A stretch of DNA of 64,000 nucleotides from assembly GCF_035989285.1 (NCBI RefSeq), contig NZ_CP108513.1, positions 2,418,001 through 2,482,000 on the forward strand. Direction: 5' to 3'. The position numbers were made by a program, and so were the translations under genes. The stretch is from Streptomyces sp. NBC_01235 (GTDB lineage: Bacteria; Actinomycetota; Actinomycetes; Streptomycetales; Streptomycetaceae). Each line of letters opens with the position of its first letter. Positions within the stretch are counted from its first letter, which is position 1. Under the pieces are notes generated by a model. That model searched no databases, was not told where the DNA came from, and was given only the letters and a program-made list of their open reading frames with translations. This document shows positions 10,043 to 18,843 of the stretch, piece after piece.

Positions 10043-12409
10043 ATGGACGGTCGTGACCTGGTGCGTTCGATGAAGGCGGTCGGTCCCGTGGGTGCTTTCC
10101 AGGGGTTGCGCACGGTAAAGGCCGCGTGGCGCAGGAGGCGCGCCGATGCCACCGGGCTGCCGGTGCGGGGTCCCGAGCGCGCGCGGGTGCCGGGTCTCGT
10201 GCAGGAGGTGGAGCCGGGGCCCGGCGGTGGGACGCTGCGGTTCAGCCGCTCGGAGCTGACGATCCGTGTCGCAGTGAACGGGGCGGTGTTCTGGGGTTGG
10301 GACGGTGCCGGGCCCGAGCCGTCGTACGCGCTGGCCGACCGCTGTCCGGAGCCGGATCCCCGGGCGGTGCTGGAGCCGGACAAGGACGGCGGGTGGCGGG
10401 TCGTCGCGGAGCGGGTGACGGTCGTGGTCTCACGGCACGGTGCCGTCGAGGTGTGCACGCCGGGAGGCGTGATGTTGCGCCGTGATCTGCCGCCCCGGTG
10501 GTGGGAGCCGCAAGGCGGTGGCCCGGCACGCTGGATGCAGCGCTCGGAGGTGGCGGCGGACGCGCGCTGCTTCGGTCTCGGCGGGCGGGCGTCCGGGCCG
10601 CGTCTGCGCGATGGGACGTACCGGTTGTGGAACACGGATCCCGGACACGCGTTCGATCGGGAGGATGATCCGCTCTACCTCACGATGCCGGTACAGCTGG
10701 TGGTGGCCGACGCGGGCACGCACCTGGTGTTTCACGACACCTCCTGGGACGGCACGGTCACGCTGCGGGAGGGCGAGGAGGGCGCCGGCTCCGGGCACGA
10801 CCGGCCCGGGGCGTGCGAGATGCGGATGGACGGGGGCCCGTTGCGCTGTTGGGTGATGGTGGGCACCCCCGCGCGCGTGCTGCTTGCCTGGGCCTCGCTC
10901 ACCGGAGCGCCGGCACTACCGCCCGCGTGGGCGCTCGGTCACCATCACGCGCGCTGGGGCTTCGGCAGCGAGCAGGAGGTCCGCCGGATCGTGGCGGGCT
11001 ATCACGAGCACGGGCTGCCGCTCGACGCGGTCCACCTCGACATCGACCACTACGACGAGCACCAGGTGTTCACGGTCGACCAGGATCGCTTCCCGAAGCT
11101 GTCGGTGCTCGCCGAGGAGCTGCGCCGGGACGGGATACGCCTGGTGTCGATCGTCGACCCGGCGGTCAAGGCCACGCCGGGCAATGCCGTGTACGACAGC
11201 GGGGTCGCCGAGGACGCGTTCGTGCGGGACGCGTCTGGACGGCTCGTCGAGGGTGTGGTGTGGCCGGGAGAGGCGGTCTTCCCGGACTTCACGCACGCGC
11301 GCGTGCGTCAGTGGTGGGGAGGTCTCTACGCCGAGCGGATCACCCAGGGGTTCGCCGGCTTCTGGCACGACATGAACGAGCCGACGTCGTTCGTCGCTTT
11401 CGGGGAGTCGACGTTGCCTCGGTCGGCCCGGCACTCCCTGGAAGGACGCGGTGGTGATCATCGCGAGGCGCACAACGTGTACGGGCTGTGTATGGCCCGG
11501 GCGGCCTACGAGGGGCTGCGGGAGTTGGTGCCGGACCAGCGTCCGTTCGTCTTCTCGCGGTCCGGTTGGGCGGGCCTGCAGCGCTACGGCGGCACCTGGT
11601 CCGGAGACGTCGCCACGGGCTGGCCGGGACTGCGGGCGTCCCTGTCCCTGGTGATGGGGCTCGGGCTGTGCGGGGTGCCGTATTCAGGGCCGGATGTGGG
11701 CGGTTTCGACGGCAGTCCGTCGCCGGAGCTGTATCTGCGCTGGTTCCAGCTGGGCGCGTACCTGCCGCTGTTCCGCACGCACGCGAGTCTGCGGGCGGGA
11801 CGCCGGGAGCCGTGGGAGTTCGGTCCCGAGGTGTTGGAGCACGCGCGCGTGGCGCTCGTCGAGCGTCGGCGGCTGGTGCCGTACTTCGTGACGCTGGCAC
11901 ATATAGCCCGGCGTACGGGGGCCCCTTATGTGCGCCCGGTGTGGTGGGGAGCGGCCGGTAACCGGGCGTTGCGGGACTGTGAGGACGCGTTCCTGCTGGG
12001 TGACTGCCTTCTGGTGGCACCGGTGCTCGACCCGGGCGCCGACCGGCGTTCCGTGCAGCTGCCGCGGGGGCGCTGGTACGACACGGCAACAGGGCGGGCG
12101 TACGAGGGGCCGGGGCAGGTGCTCGTGGACGCCCCTCTGTCGCGTATTCCGGTGCTCGCGCGCGCGGGTGCCGTCATACCGGTGCGCGGAGACGACGGCG
12201 GCCTGGAGCTGGAGGTGTGGGCACCGGTCCGGGGGCGGACGGGTGGCGGTCTGGTGGTGCGGGACGCGGGCGACGGCTGGGCGGAGCCGGAGATCGAGCG
12301 GTACGTCGCCCGCTGGGAGGGCCCGCGGGTCGTCGTCGAGCGGGAGGGTGAGGACGGCGTGCGTGTGCCGTCCCACCCGGTGCGCGTACGCGGGCTCGGC
12401 CGGCGGTGA
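10043..12409 (+). CDS. Glycoside hydrolase family 31 (alpha-glucosidase type)
   Basis: 788-residue GH31 enzyme, expected to release glucose or xylose from alpha-linked substrates by a retaining mechanism. GFWHDMNEPTSF contains the catalytic nucleophile Asp (about residue 443). Further family motifs are HHARWGFGSEQEV, VHLDIDHYDEHQVFT, RSGWAGLQRYGGTWSGDV and GPDVGGF, with a beta-sandwich tail (RSVQLPRGRWYDTATG). No signal peptide is visible, so it is cytoplasmic and probably acts on imported oligosaccharides. The ATG at 10043 has AGGG upstream; a GTG at 10034 is a possible alternative. It is convergent with the NUDIX gene. Confidence 0.9.
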   Translation: MDGRDLVRSMKAVGPVGAFQGLRTVKAAWRRRRADATGLPVRGPERARVPGLVQEVEPGPGGGTLRFSRSELTIRVAVNGAVFWGWDGAGPEPSYALADRCPEPDPRAVLEPDKDGGWRVVAERVTVVVSRHGAVEVCTPGGVMLRRDLPPRWWEPQGGGPARWMQRSEVAADARCFGLGGRASGPRLRDGTYRLWNTDPGHAFDREDDPLYLTMPVQLVVADAGTHLVFHDTSWDGTVTLREGEEGAGSGHDRPGACEMRMDGGPLRCWVMVGTPARVLLAWASLTGAPALPPAWALGHHHARWGFGSEQEVRRIVAGYHEHGLPLDAVHLDIDHYDEHQVFTVDQDRFPKLSVLAEELRRDGIRLVSIVDPAVKATPGNAVYDSGVAEDAFVRDASGRLVEGVVWPGEAVFPDFTHARVRQWWGGLYAERITQGFAGFWHDMNEPTSFVAFGESTLPRSARHSLEGRGGDHREAHNVYGLCMARAAYEGLRELVPDQRPFVFSRSGWAGLQRYGGTWSGDVATGWPGLRASLSLVMGLGLCGVPYSGPDVGGFDGSPSPELYLRWFQLGAYLPLFRTHASLRAGRREPWEFGPEVLEHARVALVERRRLVPYFVTLAHIARRTGAPYVRPVWWGAAGNRALRDCEDAFLLGDCLLVAPVLDPGADRRSVQLPRGRWYDTATGRAYEGPGQVLVDAPLSRIPVLARAGAVIPVRGDDGGLELEVWAPVRGRTGGGLVVRDAGDGWAEPEIERYVARWEGPRVVVEREGEDGVRVPSHPVRVRGLGRR

Positions 12410-12411
12410 GC

Positions 12412-12948
12412 TCAGATGTAGCGGCCCTCGAAGAACGCCCGCACGGCGTGCGTGTGCAGGGGGAAGGCGAGTTCCTCGGGCCCGCGAAGGAGGTGCCAGC
12501 CCTCGGTCTCGTCCGTGGCGGCGGACGACGGGAGACCGTCCGCGGGGCGCTCCGGAAGGAGCCCGAACAGCAGCAGGTGACCGTCGGGGGAGCTCATCGC
12601 GTCGGCCAGCCGCACGTCACGGGCCGCCGCGTCGATGCCTGTCTCCTCCTTGAGCTCGCGAACGACGGCCTGCCGCCAGTCCTCACGGTTGTCTATGTAG
12701 CCGCCGGGCAGTGCGATGCCCCCGCGCGCGGGAGCGATGGTTCGAGTGATGACGACCAGGGCGGTGCCCTTCGTGTCGTACACGGGCTGGAGCGCGACGG
12801 CCACGGGCAGCGGGTTGCGGTAGGCCACGGTGGCGCAGGCCTGACAGGTGCGGGGCCAGCCGGTGACGCCCTCCCCGTAGGGCGCTCCGCAGCTCGAACA
12901 GTAGGAGTCGCGCGCGGAGTTCGAAGTGGAGTGCAGAGTTTCGGACAC
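12412..12948 (-). CDS. NUDIX hydrolase with N-terminal zinc ribbon
   Basis: 178 residues. A short zinc ribbon (CSSCGAPY ... CQACATVAY, about 18-43) precedes a NUDIX domain. The NUDIX box is complete: GGYIDNREDW, then REL, EE and G in VVRELKEETGI (about 77-99). Such proteins hydrolyse nucleoside-diphosphate-X compounds; zinc-ribbon versions include NADH pyrophosphatase-like enzymes, but the substrate is not evident. The same frame stays open upstream into the next gene, but the GTG at 12948 (MSETLHS) is the only start compatible with the neighbour, which occupies another frame. Confidence 0.85.
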   Translation of the reverse strand: MSETLHSTSNSARDSYCSSCGAPYGEGVTGWPRTCQACATVAYRNPLPVAVALQPVYDTKGTALVVITRTIAPARGGIALPGGYIDNREDWRQAVVRELKEETGIDAAARDVRLADAMSSPDGHLLLFGLLPERPADGLPSSAATDETEGWHLLRGPEELAFPLHTHAVRAFFEGRYI

Positions 12949-12995
12949 GCGGCGGAGCGTATCCGATCTTGGGGAGGGCGTCGTACGGAGGCGGC

Positions 12996-13805
12996 TCAGT
13001 AGCCCCTGGCGAGGGAGTCGGCGGACACCTGGAAGTCGAAGTAGGTGTCCGGGTAGGGCTCGGGCTTGAAGGTGTAGTGCCACCACTCCTCGGCGAGGTT
13101 CACGAAACCGAGGTCTTCCAGGGTGCTCTTGAGGAGCAGCCTGTTGGCGCGCTGCTCGCCCTGGACGCGCGGGTCGAGGGTGTGCGCGAGGGTGTCGAAA
13201 CAGTCGAACCCCGTTCCCATGTCGACCGAGTTGTCGGGGAAGCGCTGCCGTTGTGGCGCGTAGCAGGGAACAAGGGGTTCGCCGGGGACGTAGGGCCTGG
13301 TCGGCGCGGCCGGGAGCCGCACGATGGTGAGGTCCATGGTCGAGCCGCGGCTGTGACCGGACTTCTCGGCGATGTAACCGTCCTCGAACAGACGGGTCTT
13401 GTCGACGTTCGGGTAGAACTCCTCCTTCAACGCCTGGTCGTTCAGGTCCTCGGCCCAGCGGACGAAGTGGTTCACGGCGCGCTGGGGCCGGTAGCAGTCG
13501 TACACCTTGAGTGTGTATCCCTGGCGCAGCAGCTTCGTCTGGGCCTGGTGGAGGGCTTCGGCGGCCGGCCGGGTGAGGATGCAGATCGGCTGCCGGTAGC
13601 CGTCGATGGGCTCGCCGACGAAGTTGTGCGGGGTGAAGTAGCGCATCTCCTGAAGGATCGTCGGATCCACGGTTCTCAGGGCCACGAAGTCCGTGGGGGC
13701 CCCGGGGTCGGTGTGCGCCCGCGCGGTGGCGGAGGCTGTGGGCACAGCCAGCAGGGCGGCGAGTACCGCGACGACAGCGCGCACTGCGCTGGAGAGTCGT
13801 GTCAT
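12996..13805 (-). CDS. Secreted D-alanyl-D-alanine dipeptidase, VanX family
   Basis: 269 residues. An N-terminal signal peptide (RLSSAVRAVVAVLAALLA, cut near TASATARA) indicates export. The VanX/DdpX metallopeptidase core has SGHSRGSTMDL (zinc His and Asp), EEWWHY (catalytic Glu and zinc His) and YDCYRPQRAVNHFVRWA. Export suggests a role in cell-wall D-Ala-D-Ala turnover rather than vancomycin resistance, because no vanH, vanA, vanR or vanS genes are adjacent. The ATG at 13805 follows GGAGGAGAC, a strong ribosome-binding site. Confidence 0.92.
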   Translation of the reverse strand: MTRLSSAVRAVVAVLAALLAVPTASATARAHTDPGAPTDFVALRTVDPTILQEMRYFTPHNFVGEPIDGYRQPICILTRPAAEALHQAQTKLLRQGYTLKVYDCYRPQRAVNHFVRWAEDLNDQALKEEFYPNVDKTRLFEDGYIAEKSGHSRGSTMDLTIVRLPAAPTRPYVPGEPLVPCYAPQRQRFPDNSVDMGTGFDCFDTLAHTLDPRVQGEQRANRLLLKSTLEDLGFVNLAEEWWHYTFKPEPYPDTYFDFQVSADSLARGY

Positions 13806-13881
13806 GTCTCCTCCCTGCCCATTTCCCGATGGGCGTGCCACACTCCTGACGTCTCGTCAGATTCCGTAGCCAGGAGGGACC

Positions 13882-14328
13882 TTGTCGCGTACACGCACAC
13901 CCGTGGTCGCCGGGTGGTTCACCGGGAGCGGAGACGACTTCACACTGCTGGGTACGCGCTGCTCGGCATGTGAGTCGGTGTTCTTCCCGCGCGAGGACAC
14001 ACACTGTCGCAATCCGGGTTGCCGAGGCGGCGGCCTGGAGGAGGTCCCGCTCTCGCGACGTGGGCGCGTCTGGTCCTACACGGACAGCCGGTACCGCCCT
14101 CCGTCACCCTATGTGACCGACCCGGAACTTCCGTGGGAGCCGTACGCGTTGATCGCTGTGGAGCTGGAGTCCGAGCGGATCGTGGTGCTGGGACAGGCGG
14201 TTCCCGGGGTCACCGTCGCCGATCTGACGGTGGGCATGGAGGTGGAGGTCGTCCCGGGCGTGCTCGACGAGGACGCGGAGACGACCTGGACGACCTGGCG
14301 ATGGCGGCCGACGGGGGTGGCGGGATGA
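13882..14328 (+). CDS. DUF35 / OB-fold zinc-ribbon acyl-CoA-associated protein
   Basis: 148 residues with the DUF35 pattern: an N-terminal rubredoxin-like zinc ribbon (C at about 28 and 31, then CRNPGC about 43-48), followed by an OB fold. DUF35 proteins bind thiolase-like partners; in sterol side-chain degradation a DUF35 domain activates a retroaldolase or thiolase. The TTG start at 13882 is supported by AGGAGGG (13872-13878). The stop overlaps the next gene by four bases (ATGA), so the pair is translationally coupled and probably forms one complex. Confidence 0.85.
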   Translation: MSRTRTPVVAGWFTGSGDDFTLLGTRCSACESVFFPREDTHCRNPGCRGGGLEEVPLSRRGRVWSYTDSRYRPPSPYVTDPELPWEPYALIAVELESERIVVLGQAVPGVTVADLTVGMEVEVVPGVLDEDAETTWTTWRWRPTGVAG

Positions 14329-15515
14329 CAGCAGAGGTGGCGGTGCTCGGCGCGGGGATGCATCCCTGGGGCAAGTGGGGGCGCGGCTTCGTCGAGTACG
14401 GCTCGAAGGCGGCACGCGCGGCCCTCGCGGACGCGGGCGTGGACTGGCGGGAGGTCGGTTCGATCGTCGGCGCCGACACGGTGCGTGGCGGCTATCCGGG
14501 GTATGTGGCCGGGGCGACGTTCGCGAAGGCCCTGGGGTGGCAGGGAGCCCGGGTCGCGAGTGTGTACGCGGCGTGCGCGTCGGGGGCCCAGGCGATCAAC
14601 ACGGCTCGGGCCCAGATCCTCGCGGGTCTCGCGGACGTGGTCCTCGTGGTGGGGGCCGACGCCGCCCCCAAGGGCTTCTTCCGCCCGGCGGGCGGTGACC
14701 GGCCGGACGACCCGGACTGGCTGCGGTTCCGGGTGCTCGGCGCGACGAATCCGACGTACTTCGGGCTGTACGCGCGCAGACGCATGGCGGTGCACGGGGA
14801 CACGCCGGAGGACTTCGCCCAGGTCAAAGTGAAGAACGCCGCCATGGGAGCACTGAATCCGAACGCGCGCTACCGGAAGCGGGTCACCGCGGAGGAGGTG
14901 GCCGCGTCGGCAGTGGTCGCCGATCCGCTGCGACTGCTGGACATCTGCGCGACCTCGGACGGCGGGGCGGCCCTGGTGCTGTCCAGCATGGAGTTCGCCC
15001 GTCGGCACGGTGCTGCGGAACCGGTGCGGATCAGAGCCGTCTCCACCGTGACGCCCCGCTACCCCAACACGGTGCTGGATCTCCCGGACATCGCGACCGA
15101 TTCCGCGGTGGCGGTGGAGCCTGCCGGTGCACCCTTCCGGGCCTCGATCGCCCGAGCCGCATACGAAGAGGCGGGCATCGGTCCCGAGGACCTGTCCCTG
15201 GCCGAGGTCTACGACCTGTCCACGGCCCTGGAGTTGCAGTGGTACGAGGATCTGGGGCTGTGCGGCGACGGTGAGGCCGCCAAGTTGCTGCGGGAGGGCG
15301 CGACGGCGCCGGGCGGCCGTATACCGGTGAACACGAGCGGAGGACTGGCCTCCTTCGGGGAGGCGGTGCCGGCTCAGGCGATCGCCCAGGTCTGCGAGGT
15401 CACCTGGCAGTTGCGGGGACAGGCGGGCGATCGTCAGATCGCGGACGCGCGCGTGGCCGTCACGGCGAACCAGGGGCTGTTCGGGCATGGTTCGGCGGTG
15501 ATCGCCCTACGGTGA
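14325..15515 (+). CDS. Thiolase-like lipid-transfer/acetyltransferase protein (SCPx thiolase family)
   Basis: 396 residues with the thiolase fold: VYAACASGAQAINTARAQIL contains the nucleophile Cys (about residue 84). LAEVYDLSTALELQWYEDLGL, NTSGGLASFGEAVPAQAIAQ and ANQGLFGHGSAVIAL are C-terminal active-site segments. The last shows the histidine of the SCP2-type thiolases rather than the CxG of classical thiolases. With its coupled DUF35 partner it probably acts on an acyl-CoA, either as a thiolase or a retroaldolase. The substrate is unknown. The ATG at 14325 overlaps the upstream stop. Confidence 0.85.
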   Translation: MTAEVAVLGAGMHPWGKWGRGFVEYGSKAARAALADAGVDWREVGSIVGADTVRGGYPGYVAGATFAKALGWQGARVASVYAACASGAQAINTARAQILAGLADVVLVVGADAAPKGFFRPAGGDRPDDPDWLRFRVLGATNPTYFGLYARRRMAVHGDTPEDFAQVKVKNAAMGALNPNARYRKRVTAEEVAASAVVADPLRLLDICATSDGGAALVLSSMEFARRHGAAEPVRIRAVSTVTPRYPNTVLDLPDIATDSAVAVEPAGAPFRASIARAAYEEAGIGPEDLSLAEVYDLSTALELQWYEDLGLCGDGEAAKLLREGATAPGGRIPVNTSGGLASFGEAVPAQAIAQVCEVTWQLRGQAGDRQIADARVAVTANQGLFGHGSAVIALR

Positions 15516-15648
15516 GCGGGAAAGGATGCCTCGATGCGCCGCGGCCGTCGAGCCGGCCGTCCTCACACTCTGTCACTACCCCGGAATCCTGTGTGAACGT
15601 CTCATGAACTGCGTCTGAGCGCACGCCCGGCAGCGCCATCATGCTCCC

Positions 15649-17304
15649 GTGCACTCCTGGACGGACACTCTCCGCTTCGCCTTCCAGCCAGTGGTCAACC
15701 TCACCACCGGAGGAGTCGCGGGGCTGGAGATACTCGCCCGCCCCGAGGTCGGCGACATCCTGGCGCGGGCCCGCCGGGAACCCGAACTCGACGGCCGGCT
15801 GGCCGTGTTGGCGGTTCGCGCGGCGGCGCGCAAGGAAACCCTGTTGCCCCTGCACGTGAACGTGTTCGCCGGCACTCTGGCCGACCTCGGCGGTCTCACC
15901 ACCCTGCACGACGCCGTGCGCGAGGCAGGGCGACTGCCATGGGAGGTGACGCTGGACGTCGTTCCGCCCTACACGCACGTGCCGCAGCCCGCGCTCCTGG
16001 AGGCTCTGGCCGCGCTCCGGGGCCAGGGCTTCCGGATCAGCGCGGACGGGGTCGGGGACGGGGACGCGCCCCTGCGGCTGCTCGTCGACATCGCGCCGGA
16101 TTTGGTGAAGCTCGACGCCTCACTCCTGGCACGACCCGCGGCGGTACGGGCGATGCGAACCCTGTGCGACGAGCTGGGGGCGCTCCTGGTCGTCGAGGGC
16201 GTGGAGACCGAACTGCAGTGTGCGGCCGCGCTGTCGGCCGGGGCGCAGCTGGCGCAGGGCGCGCTGTTCGCGCCGCCGAGCCGGCTGCCGGCCGCCGACG
16301 TGTACGTTCCACCCCTCGGCCCCGGCCTTGAGCCGGCGCCACGGTCGGGGCCGTCGGTGCGGGACTTCGTGCGGCCTGCCGCACAACTGCCCGCGACCGC
16401 CTCCGCCGGTCAGGTGCGGGCGCTGCTGACCGGGTCCCCGGAGGTGTCCGGGGTGCTGCTCGTGGACCGCGCGGGGGTTCCGGTCCGCTCGGTGCACCGG
16501 TCACGCTTCCTGCTGTCGATGTCGGGCCGCTACGGCCACGCCCTGTACGCGGACCGTCCCGCGGCCAGGCTCGGCGATCCGCCGCGGACGGTGGGCGTCG
16601 ACGCGACGGCGTGGGAGGTACTGGACGTCGTCGCCGTCGGCGGCCGGGACCGCACCTCCGACGACGTGGCCGTCGTCGACCGCAACGGGCGATGCGTGGG
16701 CGTGGTCCGGCTCGCGGACCTCGTTCGGGCGCTGGCCGAGAACAGGGTCGAGGAGGCGGCCGGGCTGAATCCGCTGACCCGGCTGCCCGGTTCGGACGCG
16801 ATCACCGGGGAGGTGGTCCGGCGGATCGCGGAGGGGCGGACATTCGCGCTGAGCTGGCTGGACATCGACCACTTCAAGCAGGTCAACGACGGGGCCGGGT
16901 TCGCGGCGGGTGACGAGCTGATCCGATCGGTCGGAGCGGCCCTGCAGATCGCGGCGACAGGGCACGCGCGCGTGGGGCACATCGGAGGGGACGACTTCCT
17001 GGTGCTGGCCGATCCGGAAGGCCTGGATCCGCTGGCCGCCTCCGTACTGGACGCCCCCTGGTCGGCAGGCGGGCACCCGGTCACGCTGTCGCTGGCCACG
17101 GTCCTGTGCCGGCCGGGCAGTGTGACCGATCACCGGCAGGCGGCGGCGTGTCTCGCGCCGTTGAAGAAGGCTGCGAAGTCATTGAGAGGGGCGAGTTGGG
17201 TGGTGGGGCACGCCGGGCTGGCCGGATACGAGATCCGGCGTGGGGCGCCGCCGATGGCTTCTGCGGGAACGGGGGCGGTCGGGGCGGAGCCGGGGATGAA
17301 CTGA
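15649..17304 (+). CDS. EAL-CBS-GGDEF protein with degenerate c-di-GMP motifs
   Basis: 551 residues in three parts. An EAL-like domain spans about 1-225, a CBS pair about 240-370, and a GGDEF-like domain about 375-530. In the EAL domain the signature is GLEILARP, the Asp-Asp region reads SADGVGDGDAPL and the second metal-ligand segment LDVVPP lacks the usual Glu, while LVKLD and VVEGVE remain. The GGDEF loop reads IGGDDFLVL, with Asp replacing the usual Glu. Catalysis is therefore doubtful, and a c-di-GMP or nucleotide sensor role is more likely. No membrane segment is visible. The GTG start has a weak ribosome-binding site. Confidence 0.85.
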   Translation: MHSWTDTLRFAFQPVVNLTTGGVAGLEILARPEVGDILARARREPELDGRLAVLAVRAAARKETLLPLHVNVFAGTLADLGGLTTLHDAVREAGRLPWEVTLDVVPPYTHVPQPALLEALAALRGQGFRISADGVGDGDAPLRLLVDIAPDLVKLDASLLARPAAVRAMRTLCDELGALLVVEGVETELQCAAALSAGAQLAQGALFAPPSRLPAADVYVPPLGPGLEPAPRSGPSVRDFVRPAAQLPATASAGQVRALLTGSPEVSGVLLVDRAGVPVRSVHRSRFLLSMSGRYGHALYADRPAARLGDPPRTVGVDATAWEVLDVVAVGGRDRTSDDVAVVDRNGRCVGVVRLADLVRALAENRVEEAAGLNPLTRLPGSDAITGEVVRRIAEGRTFALSWLDIDHFKQVNDGAGFAAGDELIRSVGAALQIAATGHARVGHIGGDDFLVLADPEGLDPLAASVLDAPWSAGGHPVTLSLATVLCRPGSVTDHRQAAACLAPLKKAAKSLRGASWVVGHAGLAGYEIRRGAPPMASAGTGAVGAEPGMN

Positions 17305-17969
17305 CCTGGGGGCCGCCCCGGCAGACGGTTGAGCGGGGAGCTGACTCGACGGGGCTGATCCGAGGATGTCGAACCCCGTTGGTGAGCTCGGCGCGTGGGC
17401 TTCAAGGGCCGGCGGTCCGGTCCCTTGGACAGGTCTGGGGCCCTGGTGAGGCTGCGGTGCCCGAAAGCGGCCACGGAGTGGCTTCAGAGGCAGCGGCACG
17501 CCGAACCACGGGTGGCCTCGGGCCTTGTACCGGCCGGTCGGCTGCCGAGAGTGCGGTGTCCGGCGAGTCGCCGCGTCCGGGGAAGGACCCACTGCAGCGC
17601 GCGGCACTGGCGCCCAGAGGCGGCGCCGTGTGTCCAGGGTGCCCTCTCCTCCGGGCCTCGGCCTCCACGGTCCGTCCTCCGCACGCCCAACCGTTGCCGT
17701 CGGCCTCCTTGACGCTCCCTGGGCACCGGTGAACACTTCCCGGTGTCAGCCGACATCGCCGTACATTCTCGGCGTATCCAGGCATGCGCCGAGCGGGCTT
17801 CCCGACGGAAGGCCCGCTCCCCCACGGGCGATTCGGCCAGGACGGCACGCTCGTCACGGACGCCGGGTGGGGCGCGGGAACTCCCTGCCTTGGCCGAAGC
17901 AGCCACGGGAACCGCACCCTGCACGGAGCACCGGGGTCGACCCGCCCCGGGCCGGGCCAAGGAGCCGCC
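17305..17969 (+). promoter_or_regulatory. 665-bp gene-free leader before glpF
   Basis: No convincing gene is present. Open frames on both strands are rich in Pro, Arg and Ser and have no ribosome-binding site. The segment must hold the glpF-glpK promoter and any operator. The last part is less GC-rich, and the partly self-complementary tract GCCGACATCGCCGTACATTCTCGGC lies at about 17747-17771. A GylR-like operator would be expected for glycerol genes but I cannot identify one with confidence. Confidence 0.4.
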
Positions 17970-18719
17970 ATGAGCAACGGAAACATATTCGTCGGCGAGG
18001 TCATCGGTACCGCGATCCTCATCCTGTTCGGCGCGGGCGTCTGCGCCGCCGTCACCCTCAGATACTCCAAGGCTCGAGCCTCAGGTTGGGTCGTGATCGC
18101 CTTCGGCTGGGGGTTCGGCGTGTTGGCGGGGGCCTACACCGCCGCGCCGCTGTCGGGCGGGCACCTCAATCCGGCCGTCACCCTGGGCATCGCCGTCGAC
18201 ACGGGCGAGTGGGGCAAGGTGTGGGTGTATCTGCTGGGCCAGTTGGTCGGCGCGATACTCGGGGCCGTCCTCGCGTACCTGGTGTACCTCGCTCAGTTCC
18301 AGGCGAACGTCCAGCAGAAGGGCACCACCGAGGGCGTGGCCGAGGAGCCCACTCCCACGCTGGGCATCTTCTCCACCATTCCCGAGATCCGGAACCCGGT
18401 CGCCAACCTGATCACGGAGATCATCGCGACGATCGCCCTGGTCCTGCCGATCCTTGCCTTCGGGCTGACCAAGGGGCTCGGGGAATCCGGGACAACGGTG
18501 CTGATCGTCTCCCTGCTCGTCGTCGGTATCGGTCTCTCCCTCGGCGGGCCCACCGGCTACGCCATCAACCCGGCGCGCGACCTCGGCCCGCGCATCGTGC
18601 ACACCTTCCTGCCCATCCCGAACAAGGGCACCTCGGACTGGGGTTACGCCTGGATCCCGGTCGTCGGCCCGCTGGTCGGCGGAGCGCTCGCGGGTCTCCT
18701 CTACAACGCGGCCTTCTGA
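17970..18719 (+). CDS. glpF: Glycerol facilitator, MIP/aquaporin family
   Basis: 249-residue membrane channel with six transmembrane helices and both half-helix pore motifs, [11 protein letters not shown] (about residue 65) and [12 protein letters not shown] (about 195). The Asp after the second NPAR motif marks a glycerol facilitator rather than a water channel. It passes glycerol passively across the membrane and works with glycerol kinase, encoded 124 bp downstream. The ATG at 17970 has AAGGAG seven bases upstream. Neither glpD nor a GylR-type regulator is adjacent, so this may be a second copy of the glycerol system. Confidence 0.93.
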   Translation: MSNGNIFVGEVIGTAILILFGAGVCAAVTLRYSKARASGWVVIAFGWGFGVLAGAYTAAPLSGGHLNPAVTLGIAVDTGEWGKVWVYLLGQLVGAILGAVLAYLVYLAQFQANVQQKGTTEGVAEEPTPTLGIFSTIPEIRNPVANLITEIIATIALVLPILAFGLTKGLGESGTTVLIVSLLVVGIGLSLGGPTGYAINPARDLGPRIVHTFLPIPNKGTSDWGYAWIPVVGPLVGGALAGLLYNAAF

Positions 18720-18843
18720 GCAGTCGTCCGACGCCTCCCGAGCAGCCGGCTCAGCGGCGATCCACGCGGACATCCCGCAGCACTGCGCAGCCCTGCGCTG
18801 CAGCCATCCGCGCAACCCTCCCAACCCAGCCCAAGGGGTAGCC

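Noticed and set aside
12996..13805. Vancomycin-resistance cluster suggested by the VanX-like gene
   Set aside because: No vanH, vanA, vanR or vanS is nearby, and the protein has a signal peptide, unlike cytoplasmic VanX.
12949..14004. N-terminal extension of the NUDIX frame to 530 residues
   Set aside because: It runs through the VanX-like gene in another frame, is Arg/Pro-rich, and a start at GTG 12948 gives a complete NUDIX protein.
15641..15859. Alternative ATG frame at 15641 before the EAL-GGDEF gene
   Set aside because: It is out of frame with the EAL domain and lacks motifs; the GTG at 15649 opens the frame with the conserved domain.
17402..18070. 222-residue minus-strand frame in the glpF leader
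   Set aside because: It overlaps the glpF start, is Pro/Arg-rich, and has neither a family motif nor a ribosome-binding site.
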